Part shown: piece by piece, positions 43,288 to 51,649 of the stretch
How positions within the stretch are numbered: position 1 is the stretch's first letter
How the letters are laid out: every line of letters starts with the position of its first letter
Assembly: GCF_001552135.1 (NCBI RefSeq)
Contig: NZ_BCQP01000060.1
Coordinates: 16,264-80,263, forward strand
Reading direction: 5' to 3'
DNA from: Actinomadura chibensis NBRC 106107
Lineage (GTDB): Bacteria > Actinomycetota > Actinomycetes > Streptosporangiales > Streptosporangiaceae
DNA length: 64,000 nt
Program-made: the position numbers and the translations under genes
Notes under the pieces: model-generated
Told to the model about the DNA's origin: nothing
Seen by the model: only the letters and a program-made list of their open reading frames with translations
The model's database searches: none

Positions 43288-43491
43288 TCAGGAGGGGACG
43301 ATGTTCTCCGCCTGCGGGCCCTTCTGGCCCTGGGTGATGTCGAACGTCACCTTCTGGCCCTCCTGGAGCTCGCGGAAGCCCTGCGTCGCGATGTTGGAGT
43401 AGTGGGCGAAGACGTCGGCGCCGCCGCCGTCCTGCTCGATGAAGCCGAAGCCCTTTTCGGAATTGAACCACTTGACCGTACCGGTGGCCAT
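43288..43491 (-). CDS. cspA: CspA-family cold-shock protein
   Basis: ATG 43491 with GGAGACGAC upstream, 67 residues, exact family length. RNP1 (KGFGFIEQ) and RNP2 (DVFAHYS) are intact in an MATGTVKWFNSEKGFGF start. It is a single-stranded RNA/DNA-binding beta barrel acting as an RNA chaperone, probably with the DEAD helicase encoded next. Its untranslated leader contains a terminator-like hairpin 89 bases before the ATG, suggesting control after transcription initiation. Confidence 0.95.
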   Translation of the reverse strand: MATGTVKWFNSEKGFGFIEQDGGGADVFAHYSNIATQGFRELQEGQKVTFDITQGQKGPQAENIVPS

Positions 43492-43580
43492 GTCGTCTCC
43501 TTCTGGTCGGTCCCGCTCGCACACCGTGTGCGGGCGAGCACGCCGCGATGGCCCATCCGGAAGATCCAGAACAACAAAAA

Positions 43581-43611
43581 ATGCGCCTGAGGTCAGATCC
43601 GACAGGCGCAT
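43581..43611 (-). terminator. Terminator-like hairpin in the cspA leader (possible attenuator)
   Basis: On the minus strand ATGCGCCTG pairs with CAGGCGCAT (9 bp, 13-base loop) and is followed by TTTTTGTTGTT. That is a complete intrinsic terminator, placed between any upstream minus-strand promoter and the cspA ATG. No minus-strand gene lies upstream for it to end, since the neighbour at 43757 is divergent. Confidence 0.65.
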
Positions 43612-43756
43612 GAACATGTCTATGGGAACCGCAACTCCCGCACGGTACCACACGGGGCGGGATCCGGACGGCGGCCGGGTCGCGACACGAGATCGATTCG
43701 GCGTCAACTGCCGGGGTGACCCTACGCGGCTCCCGTCCACGGCGCATACTGCGGTT

Positions 43757-43984
43757 ATGAATTCCTCCCGTCCCACCCGGCGGCGGCACCTGCCGACCAG
43801 CCCTTTCCCGCCTCCGTCCGCCGCTCCGCCCGTGCAGCAGTTCGAGCCGAGCGACCAGGTCACCCACGACAAGTACGGCCTCGGACGCGTCGTCGAGGTC
43901 GAGCCGGGCGGCGCCGTCGTCGTCGATTTCGGATCCGGCAAGGTGCGGATTCCCGCCCCGTACGCGAAGCTCTTCAAACTCTGA
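43757..43984 (+). CDS. Small conserved actinobacterial protein with SH3-like fold pattern
   Basis: ATG 43757 gives 75 residues. A Pro/Arg-rich tail (~30 residues) precedes a compact beta-rich domain: QVTHDKYGLGRVVEVEPGG, then VVVDFGSGKVRIPAPYAKL. The pattern resembles the Tudor/SH3-like tails of UvrD/PcrA helicases and CarD-type RNA-polymerase-binding domains, but no interaction helix is present. Similar short proteins are common in actinobacteria and uncharacterised. It is divergent from cspA. Confidence 0.75.
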   Translation: MNSSRPTRRRHLPTSPFPPPSAAPPVQQFEPSDQVTHDKYGLGRVVEVEPGGAVVVDFGSGKVRIPAPYAKLFKL

Positions 43985-44185
43985 CAGCGATGCCCGGCCC
44001 GCACGGAACGCCGGGGAAACCCCGGAATCGGGGCCCGTCCCGGAGAAATGGCCTGATGTTCCCCTACCGGCCGGGCACGGTTCACCGACCGAGAGTCACA
44101 CGGCCGCCGGTTCACCGGCGGTTGGTTCGACGGCCGTCGATTTTACGGCCGACAGTTCCCAAAATGTCGTTCCGCAGCCGTGATA

Positions 44186-44851
44186 TCACCCGCCGTGATC
44201 CCCGCCCGGCGGCGTCACGTTCGCGTGGACGGTGGCGGGCGGCGGGACGATCCGCGCCTCAGCGGGCTCGTCCGGCCGAGAGGCCGCCCGCCGGTCCTCC
44301 GCGAGCTGGACGAGACGGGCCGCGGTGTCGGCGAACAGCAGCAGATGGCGCGCGGCGGCCGGGCTGAACGGCCCCGCGCCCGGCCGGCCGAGGACGGCGA
44401 GCACCCCGCGCGTCGCCTCCCCGGTGTCCAGGGGCAGGATCAGGATCGGTCCGGGCGGCAGCTCGGTGAGCGTCTGGTCGGCGGCGATCCGCGCGGACAG
44501 CGCCCGCCGCGAGCTGAACGCCCGGCCGAGCATGGACCGGCCGCGCCGCACCGTCAGCCCGCGCAGCCGGTCGCCGCCCTCGCCGACCGCGACGGCGATC
44601 CGCAGGGTGTTGGCGTCCTCGGCGGGCAGCGCGACGAACGCCAGCGGGACGTCCGCCATGGCGCGGGCGCGCTCGGCCACGAGGGTCAGCAGGCCGGTCA
44701 GCGAAGCCCCGTCCAGGACGGCCTTCATCAGGTCGAACGAGGCGGCCAGCCGCCGCGCGTCGGCCGCGCTCCCGGAAGCGCCGCCGGACGTGTTGGGCGG
44801 ACCCCACAGGGTCACCGGAAGATCGTCGCCGGTCATGTCGTCATCCCGCAT
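44186..44851 (-). CDS. GAF-domain signalling protein
   Basis: ATG 44851 (44836 is an alternative) gives 221 residues. Residues ~35-190 make a GAF domain (SLTGLLTLVAERARAMADVPLAFVAL, GRSMLGRAFSSRRALSA, ILILPLDTGEATRGVLAVLG). The ends are low-complexity. No output domain such as ANTAR, HTH or phosphatase is attached, so it would act by binding a partner. The neighbouring HATPase-like and GAF-SpoIIE phosphatase genes suggest one partner-switching signalling group, though it is divergent from them. Confidence 0.8.
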   Translation of the reverse strand: MRDDDMTGDDLPVTLWGPPNTSGGASGSAADARRLAASFDLMKAVLDGASLTGLLTLVAERARAMADVPLAFVALPAEDANTLRIAVAVGEGGDRLRGLTVRRGRSMLGRAFSSRRALSARIAADQTLTELPPGPILILPLDTGEATRGVLAVLGRPGAGPFSPAAARHLLLFADTAARLVQLAEDRRAASRPDEPAEARIVPPPATVHANVTPPGGDHGG

Positions 44852-45261
44852 TCCCCCTCGTGACCCCGCCGCCCGGGACGGATCGGCGTGTCGGCGGCGG
44901 GGCGCCGGACCCGACCGGCCCGAGGAGGACCGAGCGTCGAGAAACCAGGGGACGCGTGCTTGGCCGCCCGCATCGAGAAACCCTCGTCGGCCCCGAGTGT
45001 ACGCCCGGAATCCCAGGGGGGAGGGCCGCGCCGCGTCCCGTGACGTACACTCGCGATGCCGAGTCCGTTCCCCGCGCGGGCCGCTCTGCCGGCGCCGTCC
45101 CCGGCGACACCGGAAACCGGTCCACGACGATCGGAACGGGCCCGCATGGCCCGGTGCACATAGGGAACCAACGCGGCAGTACGGCTGAACCGCGCCTGGT
45201 CCGTGAGATCGGCACTGTGGCCCGTCCCCGGTCCAGGCTTGTTTCTTGATCGGAGTGCCCA
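44852..45261. other. Divergent intergenic region of 410 bases
   Basis: No supported gene. It must carry promoters for the GAF gene and the HATPase-like gene. I see no clear -10/-35 pair or operator; GTGACGTACACTCG near 45040 is the most A+T-containing promoter candidate. Confidence 0.4.
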
Positions 45262-45720
45262 GTGACCACCGCGTCCGCACAGCATGACGCCGAAGACGAC
45301 CAGGGGCCGGTCCTGCGCATCGGCCGATGGCAGTTGCCGGCCGGTCGGGCGGCGACCGCGCAGGCCCGCCGGACGGTCCACGGCGCCCTGCGCAGATGGG
45401 GCCTCGGCCCGGCGGCGGGCGACCTCACCGACCACATGACGGCGGTCGTCCAGGAGTTCCTGGCCCGCACCGCCACCCGGGCCCGCGAGCCGATCCACCT
45501 GCGGCTGGAGCTGCGGGCGTCGGCGCGGCTGCTGCTCGGTGAGATCTACAACGCGTTCCCCACCCCGCTGGAGTCGGCGCACCGCGCGCTCGACCGGGGC
45601 TGCCCGGGACGCGGCATCGTCGCCCTCACCTACGGGCGGCGGCCCGCCCGCGACGGCCGCTGGTACATCCATTCCTTCACCTGGTGGCAGCAGCCGGAGG
45701 CGGCCTCCGCCGACCAGTAG
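45262..45720 (+). CDS. Hypothetical protein, possibly HATPase-like regulatory protein
   Basis: GTG 45262 with CGGAG upstream gives 152 residues. The core (QARRTVHGALRRWGLGPAAGDLTDHMTAVVQEFLARTA...) resembles the N-terminal helical part of RsbW-like anti-sigma ATPases, but the G1/G2 nucleotide boxes (DxGxG, GxGL) are not visible. It may therefore be a degenerate or different protein. The C-terminal half ends WYIHSFTWWQQPEAA. It precedes the SpoIIE phosphatase gene by about 85 bases on the same strand and is probably co-transcribed with it. Confidence 0.55.
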   Translation: MTTASAQHDAEDDQGPVLRIGRWQLPAGRAATAQARRTVHGALRRWGLGPAAGDLTDHMTAVVQEFLARTATRAREPIHLRLELRASARLLLGEIYNAFPTPLESAHRALDRGCPGRGIVALTYGRRPARDGRWYIHSFTWWQQPEAASADQ

Positions 45721-45807
45721 CCGCCCGCTCCGGACCGGGCGCGGGGCCCGGAGTGTCCGGGGTGAAACGGCGGGAATGGGCCTGGTGTCCGCTCCAGGGG
45801 GGTGAGG

Positions 45808-47505
45808 ATGACCGGGCAGGTGGACGATCGGTCGGGCACGGCCCGCGACCGTCTCGTGGAGGCGATGAACGCCGGCGTCCTCGCCACCGACGAGTCGGGC
45901 CGCATCACGGCGTGGAACCCGAGGGCGGAGCAGATCCTCGGGTACGCGCGCGGCGAGGTGCTCGGCAGGCGGATGCACCGGTTCCTGCACCGCGACCCCG
46001 AGGGGCGCGTCCCGCCCGAGCGGCAGTGCCGCATGCTGCGCGTGCTGCACACCGGCGTCCCCGACCAGGGGGACGGCCAGCGGTTCGCGCACCGGGACGG
46101 GCGCCTCGTCACGTGCTCCTGGTCGTCCGCGCCGATCTACGCGTCCGGCGCGGACGGCGCCGGGCCGGTCGCCGGGCTGGTGACCGTCTTCCAGGACGCC
46201 GCCGGCCGGGACGCCATCGAGCGCGAGCGGCGCGACCGGCTGGCCCGGGAGCGGCGGGCGAACGCGCGGCTGCGGCTCGTCGCGGAGATCACGACGGTGC
46301 TGTCGTCCACGCTGAACGAGGAGGAGCTGCTGCGCAGGCTCGTCCGGCTGGTGGTGCCCGCGCTCGGCGACTGGGCCGAGGTCGACCTCCTCGTGCCGGA
46401 CGGCCGCGTCGAGCGGGTCGCCGCGACGCACCGCGAGCTGTCGGCCGCCGACATCGCCGCGCTGGAGGGGCCGCTGCCGCCGCTGCCCCGGGCGCCGCGC
46501 GGGCCGCTCGCGCAGGTCCTGCGGGGCGGGGCGGCGGTCGTGGTCGGCGGCGGCGCCGACGTGCGCTCCGATGAGCCGCTCGGCGCCGCGCAGTACGAGC
46601 TGTTCCAGGTCATGGACGCGCAGAGCGCGATCATCGCCCCGCTCGCCGCGCGCGGCGAGACCTACGGCGCGCTGACGCTCGGCTACTCCCGGCCCGGCCA
46701 CGGCTACGGGCCGGACGACCGGCTCGTCGTCGAGGACGTCGCGCGCCGCACCGGGCTCGTCCTCGCGAACGCCCGGCTGTACGCGGAGCAGCGCAACACG
46801 TCCGAGGCGATGCAGCGCAACCTGCTCGCGCCCCTGCCGCAGCCGGGCGACCTGCGGCTCGAAGCGAGGTACGTGCCCGCGACGCAGGTGAGCTGGGTCG
46901 GCGGCGACTGGTACGACGCCTTCGCGCTCCCGGACGGCGCGACCGGCCTCGTCATCGGGGACATCGTCGGCCACGACCTCCCGGCGGCGGCGCACATGGC
47001 GCAGGTCCGCAACATGCTGCGGGCGCTCGCCTGGGACATGGCCCAGCCGCCGAGCGCCGTCCTCGCCCGGCTGGACGGCGTGATGGCCGCCGTCAGCGAC
47101 GCCGACCTCGCCACCGCCGTGTTCGGCCGCGTCGAGGGCGGTCCCGGCGGGCCGTGGCGGCTGCGCTGGTGCAACGCCGGGCATCCGCCGCCGCTGCTGG
47201 TCACGAGCGACGGCGGCACCCGGTTCCTGGACGAGCACGGGCTGCTCCTCGGCGAGCCCGACCTCACCGGTCCCCGGCCGGACGGCGAGTGCGTCCTGCC
47301 GCCGCTGTCCACGCTGCTGCTCTACACCGACGGGCTGATCGAGCGGCGCGGCACCGACCTCACCGACCGGCTGACCAGCCTGCGCAGGCACGGCTCCCAC
47401 CTGGCCCAGCTCCCGCTGCCCGACCTGTGCGACAAGCTGCTGGAGCGCGTCGAGCCGAGCGGCGAGGACGACGTCGCCGTCCTCGCCCTGCGCGTCCCCG
47501 CCTGA
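45808..47505 (+). CDS. PAS-GAF-SpoIIE (PP2C-type) serine phosphatase
   Basis: ATG 45808 lies five bases after a G-rich ribosome site (GTG 45802 is possible), giving 565 residues. Domains: PAS (~15-125, DRLVEAMNAGVLATDESGRITAWNPRAEQILGY), coiled coil (RERRDRLARERRANARLRL), GAF (~165-310), SpoIIE phosphatase (~335-565) with VGGDWYDAF and GDIVGHDLPAAAHMAQVR metal aspartates, CNAGHPPPLL, YTDGLIE and GEDDVAVLAL. Such enzymes dephosphorylate anti-anti-sigma factors and so release stress sigma factors. No sigma or STAS gene is adjacent. PAS plus GAF implies sensing of light, redox or a small ligand. Confidence 0.92.
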   Translation: MTGQVDDRSGTARDRLVEAMNAGVLATDESGRITAWNPRAEQILGYARGEVLGRRMHRFLHRDPEGRVPPERQCRMLRVLHTGVPDQGDGQRFAHRDGRLVTCSWSSAPIYASGADGAGPVAGLVTVFQDAAGRDAIERERRDRLARERRANARLRLVAEITTVLSSTLNEEELLRRLVRLVVPALGDWAEVDLLVPDGRVERVAATHRELSAADIAALEGPLPPLPRAPRGPLAQVLRGGAAVVVGGGADVRSDEPLGAAQYELFQVMDAQSAIIAPLAARGETYGALTLGYSRPGHGYGPDDRLVVEDVARRTGLVLANARLYAEQRNTSEAMQRNLLAPLPQPGDLRLEARYVPATQVSWVGGDWYDAFALPDGATGLVIGDIVGHDLPAAAHMAQVRNMLRALAWDMAQPPSAVLARLDGVMAAVSDADLATAVFGRVEGGPGGPWRLRWCNAGHPPPLLVTSDGGTRFLDEHGLLLGEPDLTGPRPDGECVLPPLSTLLLYTDGLIERRGTDLTDRLTSLRRHGSHLAQLPLPDLCDKLLERVEPSGEDDVAVLALRVPA

Positions 47506-47516
47506 TCCGCGCCGCG

Positions 47517-48857
47517 TCAGGCGGGGCCTCCGGCGGGTGCCGGGAGCGGTTCGGCGGGCGCGGCGGCGTCGTCGGCGGGGACGCGTCCGGCGAGGACCTC
47601 GCGGGCGCGGTCGCGGTCGAAGACGCCCTCCCACCTGCTGACGACGATGCTGGCGAGCATCTGCCCGCACAGGCTCACGATGCCGCGCATCATGGACAGG
47701 AACCGGTCCACGCCGAAGATCAGCATGATCCCGGCGATCGGGACGACGCCCGTCGTGGACAGGCTGGCGGCCAGCAGGACGAACCCCGCCCCCGCGATCC
47801 CCGCCCCGCCCTTGGACGTGATGAGGAAGACGGCGAGCAGGCCGAGCTGCTGCCACACCGACATCTGGATGTCGAACGCCTGCGCGATGTAGAGGCCCGC
47901 GAACCCCATGTAGAGGCAGACGCCGTCGGAGTTGAACGCGTACCCGGACGGGACGACGAGCCCCACGATCGGACGCGGGCAGCCGAGCCGCTCCAGCTTC
48001 TCGATGAGCTGCGGCATGACGGCCTCGTAGTTGGCGGTGCCGAGGGTGATGAGCAGTTCGTCCTTGAAGTAGCGGTACAGGGGCAGGACGCGGATGCCGC
48101 ACAGCCGCGCGACCACGCCGAGCACGACCAGGCAGAAGACGATGCCGGTGGCCCAGAACAGACCGACGAACGTGCCGAGGCTGGTCAGCGTCTTGGGCCC
48201 GAACTTGCCCGTGGTGTAGGCCATCGCGCCGAACGCGCCGACCGGCGCCAGGTACATCACCAGCCGGACGATCCCGAAGACGGCCTCGCCCACCCGCTCC
48301 ACGCCCCGCGCGATGGGGACGGCCCGCTCGCCCATCATCTTCAGCGCGATGGCGAACAGCACGGACACGAGCAGGATCTGCAGGACGTTCCCGTCCACGA
48401 AGGCGCCGACCACGCTCTCCGGGATGATGTTGACGAGGAAGTCGTACCAGTGCTGGTGCTCTCCGGCGGCGGCGTACTCGGACGCCTTGCCGGTGAGCTT
48501 GATCGCGGCCGGGTCGGCGTGGACGCCGTCGCCGGGGCGCAGCACGTCCATCACGACCAGGCCCATGACCAGCGCGATCGTGGTGATCGCCTCGAAGTAG
48601 ACGAGGGCCTTGACGCCGACGCGGCCCATGCCCGCGAGCGCCCCGGCGGAGACGATCCCGGTCACGATCGTGCAGAAGATCACCGGGCCGACGAGCATCC
48701 GGATGAGGGAGATGAAGCCGTCCCCGAGGGGCTGCATGGCGGCGCCCGCGTCCGGCGCGAGGAGGCCGAGCAGGGCGCCGAGGGCGAGGGCGACGAGGAC
48801 CGTCAGCCAGAGCTTCGTGGTGAAGGCGGTCCGCAGGACGGACGTGGCACCGGACAT
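47517..48857 (-). CDS. dctA: C4-dicarboxylate/cation symporter (DAACS family)
   Basis: ATG 48857, 446 residues. It has the DctA pattern: a long first helix (LWLTVLVALALGALLGLLAP), PLGDGFISLIRMLVGPVIF, the re-entrant VPSGYAFNSDGVCLYM (serine-rich hairpin 1 and NSDG), LITSKGGAGIAGAGFV (hairpin 2), and GVDRFLSMMRG for substrate binding. It imports succinate, fumarate, malate or aspartate with protons or sodium. The IclR gene upstream on the same strand (117 bases away) may regulate it together with the catabolic pair beyond. The C-terminus is acidic and Ala/Pro-rich. Confidence 0.93.
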   Translation of the reverse strand: MSGATSVLRTAFTTKLWLTVLVALALGALLGLLAPDAGAAMQPLGDGFISLIRMLVGPVIFCTIVTGIVSAGALAGMGRVGVKALVYFEAITTIALVMGLVVMDVLRPGDGVHADPAAIKLTGKASEYAAAGEHQHWYDFLVNIIPESVVGAFVDGNVLQILLVSVLFAIALKMMGERAVPIARGVERVGEAVFGIVRLVMYLAPVGAFGAMAYTTGKFGPKTLTSLGTFVGLFWATGIVFCLVVLGVVARLCGIRVLPLYRYFKDELLITLGTANYEAVMPQLIEKLERLGCPRPIVGLVVPSGYAFNSDGVCLYMGFAGLYIAQAFDIQMSVWQQLGLLAVFLITSKGGAGIAGAGFVLLAASLSTTGVVPIAGIMLIFGVDRFLSMMRGIVSLCGQMLASIVVSRWEGVFDRDRAREVLAGRVPADDAAAPAEPLPAPAGGPA

Positions 48858-48973
48858 CGCTCACCTCTGTTCGTCAGACGCACAGTTGTACGCCGGTTAG
48901 AGAGCGAGTGTGACCGACGTACCGGCGCGGGTCAAGACTCCGGCGGGCCACGACTTGCGGCCCCAGGGCGGGC

Positions 48974-49750
48974 CTAGGCGGACGGGACGAAGTCGATGTC
49001 GCGGGAGATGGCGTCGGCGGCCTGCACGACCAGCGGGACGAACCGCTCGTGCAGCTCGGCGACCGAGACGCGTCCCGCGTTGGCCGACACGTTGATGGCC
49101 GCGATCACGGCGCCCGACCGGTCGCGCACCGGCGCCGCCGCCGACCGGACGCCCTCCTCGCGCTCGCCGTCCACGACCGCGTAGCCCTGGTCGCGGACGC
49201 GTCCGAGCTCGGCGGCCAGCGCGTCCGGGTCGGTGATGGTGTTCGGGGTGAGCGGGTCGAGCCGCATCGCGGCGAGCCGCTCGCGGCGGACGTCCGGCGG
49301 CAGGGCGGCGAGCAGGACGCGCCCCATGGACGTGGGGTGGGCGGGCAGCCGCGAGCCCACGTTCAGGACGATCGACATGCTGCGCTTGGCGGGGACGCGG
49401 GCGACGTAGACGATCTCCTCGCCGTCCAGCGTGGCCGCCGAGCACGACTCGCGCACCTCCTCGGCCAGCCGCCGCATGTGCGGCTGGGCGCGCTCCCAGA
49501 TCGGCAGCGAGGCGAGGTACCCGTAGCCGAGCCGCAGGACGCGCGGCATGAGCCGGAACCGGCGGTCGTCCACCTCCGCGAAGCCGAGCCGGACGCAGGT
49601 CAGCAGGATGCGCCGGGCGGTCGCCCGGGACAGGCCGGTGAGCTCGGCGGCCTCGCTCACGGTCAGCGTCGGGTGCTCCGCCGAGAACGCCTCCAGCACG
49701 CGGAACGCCTTCTCGACGGAGTCGATCACATCCGGGTCCTGCCTTGACAT
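48974..49750 (-). CDS. IclR-family transcriptional regulator
   Basis: ATG 49750 gives 258 residues. Winged HTH at residues ~10-75 (VEKAFRVLEAFSAEHPTLTVSEAAELTGLSRATARRILLT), then the IclR effector domain with MPRVLRLGYGYLASLPIWE, TSMGRVLLAALP, VVDGEREEGVRSAAAPVRD and AAINVSA. The length and text match the PcaR/PcaU/PobR branch that controls aromatic-acid catabolism. An inverted repeat between it and the divergent EthD-like gene is the likely operator. The target set probably includes the genes at 49854-51099 and perhaps dctA. Confidence 0.92.
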   Translation of the reverse strand: MSRQDPDVIDSVEKAFRVLEAFSAEHPTLTVSEAAELTGLSRATARRILLTCVRLGFAEVDDRRFRLMPRVLRLGYGYLASLPIWERAQPHMRRLAEEVRESCSAATLDGEEIVYVARVPAKRSMSIVLNVGSRLPAHPTSMGRVLLAALPPDVRRERLAAMRLDPLTPNTITDPDALAAELGRVRDQGYAVVDGEREEGVRSAAAPVRDRSGAVIAAINVSANAGRVSVAELHERFVPLVVQAADAISRDIDFVPSA

Positions 49751-49791
49751 TCCTTGACTCCCGACTCCAAAGTAACTACCGACGCACGGAC

Positions 49792-49810
49792 GTTCGTCAG
49801 TAGAACGAAC
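49792..49810. promoter_or_regulatory. IclR operator candidate GTTCGT-N7-ACGAAC
   Basis: Perfect 6-bp arms at 49792-49797 and 49805-49810 with a seven-base spacer, in the 103 bases between the divergent IclR and EthD-like starts. It ends 43 bases before the GTG at 49854. Confidence 0.6.
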
Positions 49811-49853
49811 TCCGCGGACAGCTCCCAGTCTGCGGCATGACGGAAGGGCCATC

Positions 49854-50507
49854 GTGACGGAAGGTCTGCTCTACGTCCTGTCGCAACCGCGCGACGGCGG
49901 CGAGGACGCGTTCCACGACTGGTACGACACCGAGCACGGCCCCGCGCGGCTCGCGCTGCCCGGCGTCCGCCAGGGCCACCGGTACCGGGCCGCCGACGGC
50001 GCGGCGCCGTCCTGGCTCGCATGGTACGACCTTGACCTGGGCGTCCTCCAGACTTCGCGGTACCGCGCGCTGCGCGACCGGCGCAGCGCGCGGGAGCGCG
50101 CCGTGATGGCGTCGCTGGAGACCCTCGACCGCCGCGTCTACGAGCTGCTGGACGACCACGGCGTGCCCGCCGCCGCGCCCCCGCCGCTCCTGCTCGCCCG
50201 CGCGATCACCGTCCCGCCCCGCGACGAGCCCGCGTTCCACTCCTGGTACGCCGAGGAGCACGTCCCCGCCCTGCACGCGCTGCCCGGCTGGCGCCGCACC
50301 CGCCGCTACGTCCTCCGGGACGGCGCCGCGCCCCGCTTCCTCGCCCTCCACGAGATCGACGACCCCGCCGTCTTCGCCACCGACGCCTACCGCGCCGCGA
50401 CGGACACGCCGTGGCGCGCCGAGGTCATGCGCACCGTCACCGCCGAGGAACGCCGCACGTTCGCCTACCACAACAGCTTCCAGCCCAGCGGTGCGCCCGC
50501 ACGCTGA
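49854..50507 (+). CDS. Tandem dimeric alpha+beta barrel (EthD-like) protein
   Basis: GTG 49854 follows GGAAGGG by five bases and gives 217 residues. Two similar halves are visible: FHDWYDTEHGPARLALPGV near residue 20 and FHSWYAEEHVPALHALPGW near residue 124. Each is a ferredoxin-like unit of the EthD/dimeric-barrel superfamily, fused into one chain. Such proteins are small oxygenase, isomerase or dehydratase components of catabolic pathways. The gene is divergent from the IclR regulator and is followed by a carboxymuconolactone-decarboxylase-like gene, so a catabolic function is likely. No substrate can be named. Confidence 0.8.
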   Translation: MTEGLLYVLSQPRDGGEDAFHDWYDTEHGPARLALPGVRQGHRYRAADGAAPSWLAWYDLDLGVLQTSRYRALRDRRSARERAVMASLETLDRRVYELLDDHGVPAAAPPPLLLARAITVPPRDEPAFHSWYAEEHVPALHALPGWRRTRRYVLRDGAAPRFLALHEIDDPAVFATDAYRAATDTPWRAEVMRTVTAEERRTFAYHNSFQPSGAPAR

Positions 50508-50535
50508 CCCAACGCCATCTCAACCGGGGGAATCC

Positions 50536-51099
50536 ATGCCTGCCCGCGTCGCCGCGTTCCGGCCCGCCGACCTGACCGCCGAGCAGCGCGAACTCTACGA
50601 CCGCCTGCTCGCCAGCGCCCGGGCGACGTCCAGCCGCCCGTTCCCGCTCGCCGACGAGGAGGGACGCCTGCGCGGCCCGTTCAACGGCATGCTGCTCAGC
50701 CCGGGACTCGGCGACGCGCTGCAGGAACTCGGCACCGTCGTCCGCTACGGGACGGGGTTCACCGCGCGCCAGAAGGAGCTGGCGATCCTGGCGGTCGCGG
50801 CGCACGAGCGGTCGGAGTACGAGTGGACCGTCCACGCCCACGCCGCGCTCCACGCCGGTTTCACCGAAGAGCAGCTCACCGCCGTCCGCACGGGCGCGGA
50901 CTGCCCCTTGGACGACCCGGCGGAGGCGGCCGTCCTCACCGCCGCCCGCGAACTGGCCGCCACCGGCGACCTCACCGACGACGCCTTCACCGCCGCGACC
51001 GACGCGTTCGGCCTGACCCGGCTGTACGAACTCGTCACGCTCGTCGGCTACTACCGCCTGGTCGCCACCCAGTTGCGCGTCCTCCGGGTGACCGAATGA
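50536..51099 (+). CDS. Carboxymuconolactone decarboxylase/AhpD-like protein
   Basis: ATG 50536 with GGGGGAA upstream, 187 residues. The CMD fold core is clear: FTARQKELAILAVAAHERSEYEWTVHAHAALHAGF, with the E-x...H residues used in this superfamily. The AhpD C-x-x-C redox pair is absent, which favours a non-peroxidase role. Following the EthD-like gene by 28 bases, it is probably in the same IclR-controlled operon. The position of the pair suggests a ring-cleavage pathway side branch, but other enzymes of that pathway are not in the window. Confidence 0.88.
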   Translation: MPARVAAFRPADLTAEQRELYDRLLASARATSSRPFPLADEEGRLRGPFNGMLLSPGLGDALQELGTVVRYGTGFTARQKELAILAVAAHERSEYEWTVHAHAALHAGFTEEQLTAVRTGADCPLDDPAEAAVLTAARELAATGDLTDDAFTAATDAFGLTRLYELVTLVGYYRLVATQLRVLRVTE

Positions 51100-51100
51100 A

Positions 51101-51132
51101 AATGGCGGCCGGGCTTTCGCTCGACCGCCATT
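51101..51132. terminator. Bidirectional hairpin between convergent genes
   Basis: AATGGCGG (51101-51108) pairs with CCGCCATT (51125-51132), and the stem extends inward with one mismatch and one wobble to a TTTC loop. It separates the CMD-like gene from the convergent LPMO gene. Confidence 0.6.
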
Positions 51133-51145
51133 CCCTCACCGCGTA

Positions 51146-51649
51146 TTACTGCACCTGCAGGTCGACGCAGGCGTAGAAGGCGTTGGCGGTGTCGGCGATG
51201 TTCCACACCGCCAGCACCTTCTGCCGGCCGGTCACGCCGCCGAGGTTGACGGTGTGGGACGAGCTTTGCCCGTTGAACGTCGCGAGGCGCCGTCCATTGA
51301 GGAAGTACTCGTAGCTCTTGGTGCTGTGCTTGGCGGTGAACGTCCAGTTGAACGTCACGGAATTGCCGACCGTGGTGGGCTTCCAGGGCTTGCTGTCATC
51401 GTCGAGGTCGGCGAACCGCGAGTTCCCGCCGCTGCAGCTCTGCAGGCCCTTGGGCCCTTCGACGCTCTGCGGCTCCCACTGGATCTCTCCGCACTGGACG
51501 ACGTGCTGCGCGCACTGCGCCTGCCGGCTCGAGGGCGCGGACACGTACCCGTGCGCGAGAGCGGCGGTCGCGGGCAGGACGACGGTGACCAGCGGTGCGA
51601 TTCCCACGCCCGCCGCGACCGCGGCGAGCCTGCGCTTGGACGACTTCAT
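51146..51649 (-). CDS. Secreted AA10 lytic polysaccharide monooxygenase
   Basis: ATG 51649, 167 residues. The signal peptide ends ATAALA, leaving a mature protein that begins with histidine (HGYVSAPSSRQAQC, His33), the first copper ligand of the histidine brace. The second is the His of SSHTVNL; a phenylalanine near the end (AFYACVDLQV) fits the axial position. The single-domain length (~135 mature residues) matches compact chitin-active AA10 enzymes, without binding module. It oxidatively cleaves crystalline chitin or cellulose outside the cell. No chitinase or DasR-like operator is adjacent. Confidence 0.92.
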   Translation of the reverse strand: MKSSKRRLAAVAAGVGIAPLVTVVLPATAALAHGYVSAPSSRQAQCAQHVVQCGEIQWEPQSVEGPKGLQSCSGGNSRFADLDDDSKPWKPTTVGNSVTFNWTFTAKHSTKSYEYFLNGRRLATFNGQSSSHTVNLGGVTGRQKVLAVWNIADTANAFYACVDLQVQ

